A stretch of 64,000 bases of DNA from Manis javanica (GCF_040802235.1 NC_133166.1:4836001-4900000); one strand, 5' to 3'; shown: positions 12,890 to 23,892, counted from the first letter of the stretch. The notes: generated by a model not told the origin, from the letters alone. Translations and numbers: made by a program.

Positions 12890-13330
12890 AGATTTGGTAT
12901 TCAATCCCACACATGTTTGCTGAGCACCAGTTATGGGAGAGGCATCATGCCAGCCCAGGGGTATATTATTACTAGCAAGGTGCATTTGCCATCCTCAAGG
13001 AGCATTGAGCCCAGTGGGGACATGAGAGGCTCAGCTCCTTAGGCAGGGGCCCCTGGTCAGGGCTGCAGTAAAGGTGCAGACAAGTGCTAAGACAGCGACA
13101 AGAAGGGAGCCACTGCTTCTCCTTGGGGAGGCTGCTGAAGGCCTTGCATGCATACGGGGTTGACCAAGGAGGAGAGACTGCAATGGGGGGACAGTGCAGA
13201 GGGAGAGGACATTCTGCAGAGGTGCTGTGTTGCTATAAACGTGCAGGGTGGGAGCTCAGGGTGTCGGTAGCTGTGGGTCACATGGGTGCAAGGAGGCCAG
13301 AGAGATGAGGTAGGGCTGGGTTGTGAAGGT
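12890..13330 (-). mobile_element. L2 copy, antisense
   Basis: Antisense L2: CACATGTTTGCTGAGCACCA (12910), CATCCTCAAGGAGCATTGAG (12992), GACAAGTGCTAAGACAGCGA (13079) and a tail with CAAGGAGGCCAGAGAGATGA-like sequence near 13290. Short open frames here are coincidental. Confidence 0.6.
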
Positions 13331-13421
13331 TAGGAAGTCCTCACCCCGGTGAGCTGGGGCTCTGACATGGCAAGCTTGCAGGCGGGCAGCACATGGTGCC
13401 CCGTGTTGCGTGGGGCAAGCA

Positions 13422-13725
13422 CAGCCCTGTCCAGTGGAAGTGGAATGTGAGCTACTTGTGGAATTTAAGTGTTTCTAGCAGCCACATTAAAACAGTAAAG
13501 TCAATGAAATTAATTGTAAAACATTCTAACCCAGTATATCCAAAATATTATTTCAACATGTCATCAGTATAAAAAAAATTTAATGAGATATTTTACATTC
13601 TCTCAGCACTACATCTTCAAACTCCAGTATGTATGTTCCACTACATTACCACTCAGCTGGACCACAGCCAAATTTCAAATCTCATAGCCACCTGTGGCTA
13701 GTGGCTACCGTGGTGGGCAGCATGG
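13422..13725 (+). mobile_element. Ancient hAT-like non-autonomous DNA transposon
   Basis: The ends are imperfect inverted repeats: CAGCCCTGTCCA at the left and TGGGCAGCATGG at the right, matching a widespread mammalian MER-type element. The interior also fits, with a GCCACATTAAAA motif near 13480 and GTGGCTAGTGGCTACCG near the right end. I cannot fix the subfamily. An 8-bp duplication is not visible, presumably lost by decay. Confidence 0.6.
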
Positions 13726-13999
13726 GTTAAGTGAAGTGGGTCTGCAGTGTGCAGCTGGGAGTGATCCGTGTAACCCTGAAGCTTCCCTCTGTAAGCTGAA
13801 GCAACTTTATTCTCCCAACAGACCTTTCAACAAGCCCGCCCAGCAGCAGGTTGGCGACTCTGGTTTTCAGCAGGGAAAAGAGAAAAAAAACTGGGGGAAT
13901 CCCATCACCCAAGGATTATATGGTTCAAAGACAAAACAAGGCAGAATTCCCTGGCATTTACCCTCTTATGCGCATCTCCGCTGGACAGACCTCCCTGTT

Positions 14000-14245
14000 A
14001 GCAGGTGCCTGTGTGCCATTTACCGAGCATCTGGTATGGCCTGCTAGTAATGTACTGGATACTCAGAAGATTCTTTTTAATTTTGTCAGTAACTCTACAA
14101 AGCGAGTGTCCTTATTCCCATTTCACAGAGAAAGAGAGTCAGAACAGCAGAGATTAAGTGCCTTGCCCGAGGTCATATAACTACATGAGGCAAAGTTGAA
14201 GCTCAAACCTGGTCTCGAACCTGTGTTCCTACCTCTGCTCCTAGC
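14000..14245 (-). repeat. MIR SINE, antisense
   Basis: CCATTTACCGAGCATCTGGT, TTATTCCCATTTCACAGAGA, GTGCCTTGCCCGAGGTCATA and CTCAAACCTGGTCTCGAACC. It ends about 160 bases before the composite retroelement. Confidence 0.65.
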
Positions 14246-14403
14246 TGTTAGCCTCATAAGGGTCCAACTCTGTAGGCTGATCTCTAAACTGGAAAAAATA
14301 CACACAAGGAATTTAGTAGGCATGTGTGTATGTACATGTATATGTATGTAAATATATATGAAGAAAGACTGGAGAGCTATAATTAAAGGTAAATCACAAA
14401 CTT

Positions 14404-15186
14404 AAAAATGATTCTGTCAATTGGGGATCAACAGTGGTGAAGCTTAGAACCTCACCCCCACTGTTTTGAGAGAAATCTTCTGCATCCGTGGATGTTTTAT
14501 TGCCCTTGTCTAGCTCGGATTAACACATAGTCTACAGGCACACACCTGATCATCTATAATTGCTCTCTTACAACACTAAACTATGTTTTCTACCTTTATC
14601 TTGCATCTACCTACCACTTCAGCATTTTATTAAAAATAAAAATAATAATAATAAAGGGAGAAATGTGGGATCCACATATAAATCAAGTATAAAAATCAAA
14701 CAAATATTCATATTTGACCTGATTGTTTATAGTTCATAATGCATGATCAAAACCGAAAGTTTCTGTGATGACTGCCCTTGTACTGTTCACCATGTAAGAA
14801 CTTATTCACTATGTAAGAATTCGTTCACCACGTAAGGACTTGTTCGTTATGCTTCAGAAGATTGGAGACTGACGAGAAATAGGCTTGAGATGGATTAATG
14901 ATTGTGCATTGAGCATTGACCCCCCTATACAGAATTTATTGTTGTTAACAACCATTTGATCAATAAATATGAGAGATGCCCTCTCAAAAAAAAAAAAAAA
15001 AGAAATGATTAGCCTGCAATTATTTAGCTTGATGAAAAAACTCATCCTGTAATCATTGATCAATACCTGTCTTTTTGCTCGCTGTGACCTAATAAAAGTG
15101 CAGGGGAACACTGACTCCGTGCTTAGTCTCCAAGGAAGTCTAAGCGGTCTGCATAAAACATCAAAAAAAAAAAAAATGATTCTGTC
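14404..15186 (+). mobile_element. Composite non-LTR-type retroelement with target-site duplication
   Basis: A 15-base direct repeat AAAAATGATTCTGTC occurs at 14404-14418 and 15172-15186. Between them is about 753 bases built of modules: a leader with an (AAT)n tract at 14631-14655; three tandem 19-base units (14786-14842); an AATAAA at 14962 followed by a run of 16 A (14986-15001); then a second segment with AATAAA at 15091 and a terminal run of 14 A (15163-15176). The flanking duplication and terminal poly(A) show insertion by L1-type target-primed reverse transcription. There is no long open frame, so it must have been mobilised in trans. The family name is unknown to me; the second segment looks somewhat like the R-U5 end of an LTR. 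Confidence 0.8.
14786..14842 (+). repeat. Three tandem 19-bp units inside the composite retroelement
   Basis: Units at 14786-14804, 14805-14823 and 14824-14842 follow the pattern TTCACYAYGTAAGRAYTNR and differ at a few positions. They are exact in length and directly abutting. A partial fourth unit begins with TTCG at 14843. Confidence 0.85.
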
Positions 15187-16049
15187 GGAAGGGATTTTTC
15201 CCCCTCCCTCCCTCTGCCCCCTAACTGCCCCCACTACACACACACTGGGGCCAGTTGGAATGTTCCAGTGCTGACCAGCTGCTGTGGGGGTAGAGCAGGT
15301 AGAGTTTCATCAGAATTGGGTGGAACTCAAATGTTTATGAGGTCTTCTGTTTCCCTGGTTAGGGGAGCTAGAGGCAGTGGGGTGACGGGGTGGCAGTTGC
15401 AGCTGTAAAGCTGGGGCTCAGCTAGTGGCGTCTCTGTCCTGTGTGGGCTGCTTGCAGGGAAAAGCCAGGCTGTGCTGTGTGAGTGTCACCTTTGATTTCC
15501 TCTCTGCGAGGGGCTGGTAAGCAATGGCAAGGCCCCAACGTGGGGGACAGTACAGGACCCAAATCCAGCATGTGTGCTTCATCCTCACCGTAATAGTGAG
15601 GAAGTGCTTTGAAGCAGTGCCCTTCCTGCTTCTTGGTCCCTGGGACCCCTGTTCTCTGCCTCTCTTCTTCCTGCCTCTTCTCCCCAGGCTCCTGGGCTTG
15701 CTGATCCCCTGCCTGTCGTCTCTTGGGCACTGCAGGCCTGTGTCAGGCCCTTTTCGCCTCTCTCTTGGCCTTCGTGAGCTCACCTCACCCAATAGCTGAC
15801 GACTTTCCAATATACACTTTCAGCCCCAACCAAGCGCCTCTTTTCTCCAAACGCCCCCTTGACATTTCATGGCGAAGTCTAGTAGGCATCCTCACACACG
15901 GATAGGCGTGGGCAGAGCCGGTAGTGTTCCTTCCCAGATCCATCCTCCCGCACCCTGCTGTCCCCCATGTGCAGGACCACCCAGTCCCTTACTCAAGCTC
16001 GAAAACTCTGGTCCGCCTGTGGTTCCCCCTCACCCCCACACAAATTAGG

Positions 16050-16340
16050 AGCTACTAATTTGTCAGCTCCTGCTGTACCCCCAAAATATTAAATATGATC
16101 TGATTCCATCCTCCTCTGAGCCACCCCCAACCCCACTTGTTCCAAGAGCCTCCCTTCCATTCCCCATGGCCCACTGTCCACACACCAGAGGGAGCTTTTT
16201 AAAACGAGTGCCCGTGTGAAGCCTTATTCTGTCGCTGGAATAAAGTGGACTCCTTACAGTGGCCTGTGAGCCCCTAGGTGGCCCTACTTCGACCGCGCAC
16301 TCTACATTCATCTCCTGTCCCTCTCTTGGTTCTTTCTACT
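16050..16340 (+). mobile_element. L2 fragment, sense
   Basis: L2-like run: the GGAGCTTTTTAAAACGAG motif (16191), TGGAATAAAGTGGACTCCTT (16237) and CAGTGGCCTGTGAGCCCCTA, matching the L2 phrase on shared clientele of polyproline-poor 3' ORF sequence. Diverged. Confidence 0.55.
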
Positions 16341-16989
16341 CCCTCTGCTGTTTTCCCACCTCTGTTCCCGTTGGTCCCCAACACTCTTCTCACTTTGCAT
16401 CTAGAGATGCTTCTCTGACTCTCTGGCCCCAGGGAGAGTGTGGTTTGAGGTCCGCACCAACGGTGAGGGAGAGCAGGGTGGCCGACGGCTGCAGCCTAAT
16501 GGAAAACCCAGAATTCAGACCCAAGTGTTTGTCCTTTAAACCTCACCAGGCCCGTGCTGTCCCCAACAGCTCGAGGCTTTTCCCCAAGGCTCCAGGAACT
16601 TTCAGATGCATCTTGCAAATGTCAGGAGCTGGTCATCATGAGGCTGGTGGCTTTGAATGTCAGCTGCACACCCACGGGCCGTGCAGACAGCAGCTAAAAG
16701 GCCAGGACGAAAGGCAGGGCCAGGCTATTTCCCAGAGCAGCCAGGGCCCTTGTCGTCTCTGGACCTGGTGCTGCCTGCCTGCGGTCCATCCCATGAGGAC
16801 AACCTGGGGTCCTCCTCCTTTCCACAGGCCTGTCAGGCCATTAACCCTGTGGAGAAATGGCTGCAAATCAGAGTGCTGCTAAGGGCTTGTCTCTTTTTAG
16901 ACAATTTTGTGAGTCCATGTCAGGGAGAGAATGGACTGTGGTTCGTAGCTTTGCCCAAGGGCTCTGTTGCTCTGTTAAAAGCCACTGAT

Positions 16990-17525
16990 GCCATTTTCAG
17001 ATGGCTGACCATTGGCTGGACAGTCTTCCGCTTGCTCCTTGGTCTCCTTGTCTCTAAAATGGGGATGAGAAGCCTGTCCTGTCAACCCGCAGGCTATCGG
17101 TGTAAGGCCCCTGGTGCCAGCTAACGCGGATTGAGTGCCTTCTCTACACCAAGCACCGTGTCACGTGGATTCTTGTCTCATGCTCACCACAGCCTGTGAG
17201 GGGGGGCACTCCAATTTCTGCCACCTTCCAGGAGAAGGCTGAGGCTCAGAGAAGCTCAGTGAGCCCGCGCAGGGTGGCAGAGCAGGTGGGCGGTGGGGAG
17301 AGAGGCCTCCAGCTCCGTCTGCATGGGCCGCCCGTGCTGCCTCCCTGTGGGCAGCAGAGCACCTCGGACTGTGTGTCTTCCCATCCTCCTGGTCAGCCCC
17401 TGTGAGGACAGCTGTTCATTGTTCAGATGAGGACATGGAGGCCTAACATAGTTGAACGACCTGCCCAGAGCCACCTAGTCGTGAGTGCTGAGTCCTGGGT
17501 CTGTCACCAGGGCTGTCTGAAAGTC
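16990..17525. repeat. Cluster of three MIR-like fragments
   Basis: One sense fragment at about 16990-17075 (CTTGTCTCTAAAATGGGGAT) and two antisense fragments at about 17125-17295 (GAAGGCTGAGGCTCAGAGAA) and 17395-17520 (CAGATGAGGACATGGAGGCC). All are ancient; boundaries are approximate. Confidence 0.5.
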
Positions 17526-19416
17526 CTTTGAAAGATGTGAAAAAGAAAAATGGTAAAAGCCAGGGAAACTTAACGCCTGTCAGGTCTCAAAGTAGTAATG
17601 GGTATTTTTAAAAGCCCGATGGAACTTGCACATTTGCCCACATGGGGCTGCCCTCAACTTTAATACTTGCTTCTGGCTGGCATTTTATCATCCCAGCGCA
17701 ATATTAATCATCTTGCCCCTTAAGAAACTCTGCCAGATTGTGGATGATACAAAAAAAGTTGTGGGGTCCACATAGGATGAGGGAATTGGTAAGAGATGAG
17801 GACCCCCGTACCCACAGGAAGCACCAGACAAGACCTTTCCCGACTCAGAATCCAGCTTTACATCCTGCCACTTACCACCGTCACCTGGGAATAAATGTCG
17901 TCGCCTTCATCAAGGTGGTGGCAGGCCACCTGCTACCCTGGCTCAACTGCACATGCAAGACTTATCACAAAAGTCGCTTTGTTAGAGGAATACTGTGCAT
18001 ACTGCTCTGCCTCTGAGGGCACCAAACTCCATGCTGGTCTCCCCAGATACTATGGTGGGCATTTGTCTTTTTTATTTCCCTGCCCAGGATCCAACCCGCG
18101 CTTCTGCACTGTGTTTAAAAAACTCTGCACTTGCCACAGAGGCTGTAGGCGTATTGGCCTCCCCTTGGGTAGTCCCGCACGTGCGGGAGCCAGGGCACGG
18201 GAGGGTTCTCCCAGAGGCAGTGACAGCAGCTGTGTCTAGTTTCTGGGGGCAGTGGCCTCAGCGCCTCCTGCTCCAGGGCAGCATCCAGGAGGTGATTCTG
18301 CCAGTGGCACCCTTGCGGCCCGCAGTGTGAGCCAGGCCCCACCTGGGTCCCCAGAGCTCCCTTGTCCTGCCAGCTTCCTGAGCCTGGTCCTCTGGCTTTC
18401 CTGGGGATCCCGTGAGGTGCCAAAGGCCTTGGAGTGAAATTCTCAATTTAAATGAGACAACGTCTGTTTCTTGTGCCTAAAGCTAAGAGTCAGACTTGCC
18501 AGAGCTGGTGCTCTCTGGCTATTCACGGGTTTTCATTCATCTCCAGGCCCCTGAGGGCACCGCCTCACTGCCTGAGCACCTCTGCAGGGCACAGAATTTA
18601 CGAGACTCCTGGGTTAAGAGGGTGGCATGACCGCAGGCGTAGCCAGTCTCCCTTCACCGTCTGTCTGACCCAAAGCTCTGCTCTGTCTGCAGCCACGGGG
18701 CACCTCTGCACCGCAGGCTCTGAGGACAGGGCCGAGACTCCCTGCCTTCCTCAGCCATGCCAACACCTACTAGGTGCTCAGGGAGGTTGGATGGGTGGGT
18801 AAAGGGACCAACGGAGAGATGTGAGAAGTTGGTGCCTCTGGGCTCTCCTCGGCCCCAGTGAGACGGATGTGGCCTGGGGCTTGGCAGGAAGGTGGCCTTT
18901 GGTTACTAACTGGAGGTGGGCTGGGGAGATCACTGGGTGTAGGATGGGGAAGTAGGTAGGTAGAGCCTTGGAAGGGCAGTGTAGTTAGTACCCTCCAGGC
19001 CTTTCATGTCGTGGGTGGCATAGAAAGTGGTGATGTTTACGTGGTACCCAGGGCCTTGTCCTGCCGCCCAGGAGCTGAGGTGCCCTCTGAGCATGCTGGT
19101 GACCTGTTGGCAGTAAGCCTGTGCTTGCCAGCCAGGATGTGCCAACAGGCGGGACCCTGGGGCATGGTCCCCACTGCCCCCACACACACTCAGAGGAGCA
19201 GGTCTGCTGTGTGACCTCGCCCTTCCTAACCCTGTCTTATTAAGTTGCAGATATGTTTCCTAGTTTAGCATTTGCGTTTAAGATTTCTTTTACCTTTCAC
19301 CCCATTCGTTCTTGATGATGGTTTTCTCTACAGGAGGTCCTGCGCCTTGACCTGAAGAGTGTGGCCCCTCCTTCAAAGCTCTCTGTGGACGTGGCTTCAC
19401 AGCCTCTCCTAGAAAT

Positions 19417-19596
19417 ATGCGGCAGCTCAAAGGGAAGCCCAAGAAGGAGACATCCAAGGACAAGAAGGAGCGGAAGCAGGCCATGCAGGAGGCCCGGCAG
19501 CAGATCACCACAGTGGTGCTGCCCACACTGGCCGTGGTCGCGCTCCTGATCGTGGTGTTCGTGTACGTGGCCACGCGCCCCGCTGTCGCTGAGTGA
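19417..19596 (+). CDS. SMCO4: SMCO4, single-pass membrane and coiled-coil domain protein 4
   Basis: An intact 59-codon frame (ATG 19417, TGA 19594-19596) encodes a very small membrane protein. I recognise it as SMCO4 (formerly C11orf75) from its basic N terminus MRQLKGKPKKETSKDKKERK and its total length, which equals the human length I remember. Residues 1-30 are highly charged and helix-prone (the coiled-coil part). Residues about 31-52 form one hydrophobic membrane segment, followed by a seven-residue tail ending AVAE. There is no cleavable signal peptide. The start is the first ATG of the exon, with A at -3, and no ATG lies between the splice acceptor and it. The tail differs slightly from the human one I recall, as expected for an ortholog. 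The whole frame sits in one exon, so it could be mistaken for a processed copy. The upstream splice acceptor, lack of a poly(A) tract and conserved neighbourhood with DEUP1 argue for the genuine locus. Molecular function is not established. Confidence 0.95.
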   Translation: MRQLKGKPKKETSKDKKERKQAMQEARQQITTVVLPTLAVVALLIVVFVYVATRPAVAE

Positions 19597-20346
19597 GCGC
19601 CGGGGCGGACATCCCCCCCAGCCGCCGCCCCCCGGCAGAGCCAGGAGGCTTGGGAGGGGAATGGCTTTCATAGAGGTTTTCCTGTGCTGAGCTCTAAGCA
19701 GGAGCCCCTGTGTTCTCTGGTCTTTGACTTGATTAAAGTTTCTCCAATTTTCCTGGGAGGGAATAGGGAACATTATATCAGTGAGCGTGCCATACACCCT
19801 ATGGTCCACTTCATGTGCCTTTCAGACTTCAAAGCAGTGTGTACGTGTGTGTATGTGTGTGTTTTTCTCTCCCAAAATCAGTATGGAGCTCCACGCAGTG
19901 AGAGGGGGCATCTCTGGGTCATGAATCAGTTGGAATCAGTGTTCACCCCATCCCTATTGCTTTGAACATGACCCTTTTCCTACACGTGGTCACAGTTTCC
20001 AAAGGGACTGTATTTCTTCTCTGTGCTTAATGTCATTTGAAATATGTCGACTCAAAAGTGAAATATTTATTTTTTGATAAAGGAGATAATAGCCTTAAAC
20101 TGGATGTTTGTTTTGTTTTGCTAGAAGGTGGCCATGCTGTCTGTGGAGGCGCTGTCTGTCGGGCTCTGTCTCTGGGCTGTGTCCCTCTCCCCCAACCCCA
20201 CCTCCCCTGAGGCTTTCTATTCCCCATCCCTGGCTCCTTGCTGTGACTCCCTGCCAGGAAAACTGTGCTTTTTGTCTGGATCCTTTTATGGCTGAGAGAA
20301 TCTTGAGAGAGACTGGAAGCGTGTGTTAATTGGTCTGTTTTGGCAA

Positions 20347-20352
20347 AATAAA
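20347..20352 (+). terminator. SMCO4: SMCO4 polyadenylation signal AATAAA
   Basis: A canonical AATAAA lies at the end of the SMCO4 3' UTR, with TG/T-rich sequence following at about 20378-20395, as expected for a cleavage and polyadenylation site. The ATTAAA at 19732 is a possible proximal alternative. Confidence 0.75.
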
Positions 20353-21509
20353 AGTTCTCATTGGACTATGACCATAAGTGCTTTTTACACCAGTTTGCAA
20401 ACAGTCGCCCAAAGGTGGTCCTGGAGGTAGAGGCCAGCCTCGGCTCTGCTGGGGCTGAAAGGATGCAGAGTGTTGGCAGCCCCACTGAGGTTTTGAGGCA
20501 GCCTGGCCTTGCAGGCAGGGTTGCATCATTGTCCTCTAAGGGCTTCACTAGCCCTGGGCCTGCTTCCTGGTGGAGTGGCCCCGTGTTGGAAGCCAGATTC
20601 ATGGTAACTGTTCAGACTGTGTCTGTTCTCCTGTCATTGCCGATCACAGGGAGACTTGTGGGGACAGAAGCACTCTTCTAATCTCATTGTCTGCGTGGCT
20701 CGCTCAGTGATGGCACAGGCTGTTATTGGGGACATGGTCTCTTGGAGTGAGTCTCTCAGGAAGACAAGCAGCTGCTGAAAGTGAGGATCCAGCTGATGCT
20801 TGGAGGTCCCAGAATGAGGCAGGGCTGAGAGCCCATCCCAGAGGCAGACCCCCTGCTGCTCGCTCACGGCACCCCCCGCACCACCCCTCCCCCCCACCGT
20901 GGAAGGAGATTGGCTAAAGTAGGTATCTAATGTGGATGCTGCTAGCGTAGAGGTCCTCTTAGGTTTCCGTCCCCCACTCCCCGCTCAGTTGGTTCTCTTA
21001 CGGTACTTGTTGGTCTGAGAAACACAGAAGGCTCCTGCCCCCGAGACCTGCTGCTCTTCATGGTGGCCTCAGGGCCACTGAAACACAGGATGCCGGCTCC
21101 TCCCTCCACTTGCCCCAAGGGAGGAGGTGGGAGGCTGGTGAGAAGACAGTCTGTCCTCTCTGGTAGAAAGAGCCAGGCTGCTTGTGTAACCTCCTGTTCT
21201 GCGTTTAGTTCCCAGCCTACCCCTCAGAACTGTGGATCACTCAGACCCACTGCACCTCAGTTTCCCCACCTGCGGGTAACTGGTTAAGTTACTTTTAGGG
21301 AAGTAGACCATCTAAGAGAAAACAGGTATTAGAAGAAACCTGGGATTTCATGAAGGTTTTGCTGCCAGAACCCCACTGAGTCCAATTCTTTGTAAATAGT
21401 TATCTTGCCTCATAGGATTTTTGGAGGAATCAGTTGAAATAGTAGTACATTTGTAAAGCCAAGTCTGGGACCTGGATGTGGTGGTTATTCTGTAAAGAGT
21501 CATAGTAGC

Positions 21510-21660
21510 TCAGCATGTTGCATGTATTAATTCTTTTATTTCTCATTCAACTCTGTGAGGTAGGTACTCTAAATACTCAATTTTACAGATGAGGAAATTG
21601 AGGCAGTCCAAGAAACTTGTCACTGTTATACAACTAGTAAGTGGAGGAGCCCAGGTTTGC
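21510..21660 (-). repeat. MIR-like fragment, antisense
   Basis: GTGAGGTAGGTACTCTAAAT, TTTTACAGATGAGGAAATTG and ACAACTAGTAAGTGGAGGAG follow the antisense MIR pattern. Confidence 0.6.
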
Positions 21661-21850
21661 TTATTTTTATGCCTTTTTTTTTGGAAATTTCAAACATACA
21701 AAAGTAGAATAAATCACCTCATGTACCAGTTGACCAGCTTTAGCAAACCCCAACACATGACCACTCCTGCCCAGTCATCTCTACCACTCCCCACACCAGA
21801 CACCTCAATGCACACACACTTTGGTTTGCTCTGCAAGAAAATGGGAAGGG
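21660..21850 (-). mobile_element. L1-type 3' end fragment
   Basis: TTTCAAACATACAAAAGTAG and the CCACTCCTGCCCAGTCATCT motif match the shared 3' sequence of old L1 subfamilies. The fragment is short and diverged; its orientation is uncertain. Confidence 0.45.
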
Positions 21851-23078
21851 ATTTAAACGCAGACAGTCTGGCTCCAGAATCCATGCATGTCACCATTAAG
21901 ATTTATTATCTCTTAATAAACACTTCTCTTCACTCTCCCAATGTAAAGAAACCTTTCCTGGCGAGGTGTGTGCAAACAGTCTTCATGGTAATAGTTGCAA
22001 CAGCCTTAGACGAACAAGCTGTGAATTCAACTTCACCCATGGGGTATCTCATGCCTCACCCCATCTCTCATCTTGTGGAGGAACAGGAGCCTTACCCCAG
22101 GGACAATCAAGGAGAAATATGTGTTCCATGGCTCCTTATTAAAACACTTTACTTAGGATATCTTGGGCATGACGTGGGAAGAACATGAGCTTTGGGGAGC
22201 AGAGACATATGTGAATCCTAACTCAACCCCTTTCCAGCCAAATGACTTGAGTCAGATCCCACTGCCTAAGCTGCAGCTGCCCCCCATTTATCAGCTTCTG
22301 TCAAGGTTTATTTTACTCTATAGAGGATGATGGGAGGATAAATTGAAATAGGAAACAGGCATGACATCATGCCCAGTACCTTGTAGACATTCACTAAGTG
22401 ACCATTCCCTTCTTTCTTGTCAGTGTGTTCAGCCCTCCCAGAACATACATCAAGGCTTTCCTCCCAAGGCTTGACTTGCCAGCCTGACATTACCCCACAC
22501 ACGGAATAGTAGATCCTTTAGGTGCACCTGTCTCTTATTTTCACCCACTGTTTTTCTCTGTTGTCCATCAGGAGGCCTAGTGAATTTGGACTGGGTTTTT
22601 AGGAGAAGGCAATTACTAGACAGGCTTGGTGAAAGCAGGCTAAAAATGTACTCTTGAAAGTTAACACAACTTTGATGTGAGCCACCTCCTGGCAGGGATG
22701 AGATGCTAGTTTACTGTGGACTTGGTGGAATTGAACAATTCTTAAGGTAAATAATACTCCCATTTGGGTACATTGGGTAATGATTTGAGACACCAGCTTC
22801 CAAATTATCCCCAGTTACTCAATGGATTCCAGGCAAAACTGAATGATTTACTAGGAGTTTCACAGAAAGCCATGCTAGGTTCTGTGGTAGGATCTAGGGC
22901 TCTTGGCTTTTGGAGTCCTCAATACTGAGCCTAACTTTCTTGAAGAGCAAATAGGAATTAGGTTAGAAACCATTGTCATTGGTTTAAAAGATATCACTTT
23001 ATATTTAAAAAAATCATGATATCAAGATATGTTTGTGTATTTGTGGGCTCTGAAGCCACCAGCTTTAATTCCTTCCAG

Positions 23079-23677
23079 GTCGGTTCAAAGACAGAGCAGC
23101 ACATACCCATCTTTCCTTCTTGGTCAGTGTTGCTCCAGGAGGAGGGGGCTCCTCGCTCTGGGCAAGTTCACTATGAATTTGGGGAGACCAAATAATAACA
23201 ATGGAATGTTGGAGGTAAAAAGGGGCAGCTCATACCAAGGTATGAGTAGATTGAGTGCCAAACTCCTGTCCACCCGTCTCAGTCTCTGGCCCCAGCTCCA
23301 GGCTCTGATGCCCTGGTGCTGCCTTCGCTCATGGCCCCAGCTCCATTCCCTCATGCTGTTAGCATCAGGCTCTGCTCTCCCCTCTCCTGCTTCCCTCTCT
23401 CTTCCTGTTCTCTTCTCTCTTCCTAGCACAGGGCTCCGAGACATAGGCTTCTCTTCTTAAAGCACTATTGGCTATAAATAGTTTACTTCTAAAGGATATG
23501 CAAGTAGGTTAAGTATTATGTCATTGCATGTATACAGTGGGTGATATTAAGATCAAATGAGAATACTGGCCATAAAATTTCCATTTCCCTATAGTCAGTT
23601 TAAAGACAGAGCAGCAGACACCCCTCTTTCTCTCCCAGTCAATTTAAAGACAGAGCAGCTCACATCCATCTTTCCTT
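23079..23677 (+). repeat. Three copies of a 41-44 bp motif, one dispersed and two in tandem
   Basis: Copies at 23079-23119, 23593-23636 and 23637-23677 share a core AAAGACAGAGCAGC, flanked by GTCRGTTY on the left and a CATCTTTCCTTC-like pyrimidine tract on the right. The second and third abut head to tail; the first lies about 470 bases upstream with GC-rich sequence between. Source family unknown; an LTR with internal repeats is possible. Confidence 0.75.
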
Positions 23678-23892
23678 CATGTGCTATTAGGAAGAAAAAC
23701 TGCAGCCAGACTCATCTTTAAATTGGAGAGGGTAACACCTGCCTCAGGGTTGTTAGGAAAACAAAAGAGATGATTGTTCTTCCCTTTTCCCGGAAAGAAA
23801 TACACATCATTATTTACTTGCTAGAGGTAGAAAAGAAGAAAATCTCTTGAAATTATGGGCCTTAGATTTCTTTTGGGAAGTTTACCATCAAA

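Larger units (their letters stand above)
1..19333 (+). other. SMCO4 intron or 5' flank, no coding exon seen
   Basis: The SMCO4 coding exon starts with a splice acceptor, so untranslated upstream exon(s) must exist. In human they lie tens of kilobases away (recalled), so this stretch is most likely intron. I could not identify a 5' UTR exon: non-coding exons leave no signature I can read unaided. The contents are old L2 and MIR copies, one hAT-like element and one young composite retroelement, listed separately. Outside those (for example 1-2500, 7360-8800, 11100-12300, 15190-16000, 17530-19300) I see only unique sequence with short, unconvincing open frames. Confidence 0.6.
19334..20370 (+). 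other. SMCO4: SMCO4 terminal exon (5' UTR part, CDS, 3' UTR)
   Basis: A pyrimidine-rich tract ending TTTTCTCTACAG (19322-19333) is a good 3' splice site, so the exon starts at 19334. It has 83 bases of 5' UTR, the 180-base CDS and about 770 bases of 3' UTR. The 3' end is placed 15-25 bases after the AATAAA at 20347; the exact cleavage base is inferred. A weaker ATTAAA at 19732-19737 could give a shorter 3' UTR. The 3' UTR is AT-rich around 20030-20100 and includes an ATTTATTT element near 20066. Confidence 0.85.

Noticed and set aside
14786..14842. Three 19-bp repeats as a CRISPR-like array
   Set aside because: Units are directly adjacent with no spacers, inside a mammalian retroelement.
16259..16882. 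207-codon plus-strand open frame
   Set aside because: Starts inside an L2 fragment, composition is that of GC-rich non-coding DNA, and another 155-codon frame overlaps it in a different phase.
19297..19809. 170-codon minus-strand open frame opposite SMCO4
   Set aside because: Shadow of the GC-rich SMCO4 exon on the opposite strand; the plus-strand frame has clear family identity.
21589..22188. 199-codon plus-strand open frame
   Set aside because: Runs through an antisense MIR copy and an L1 3' fragment; no protein similarity recognised.
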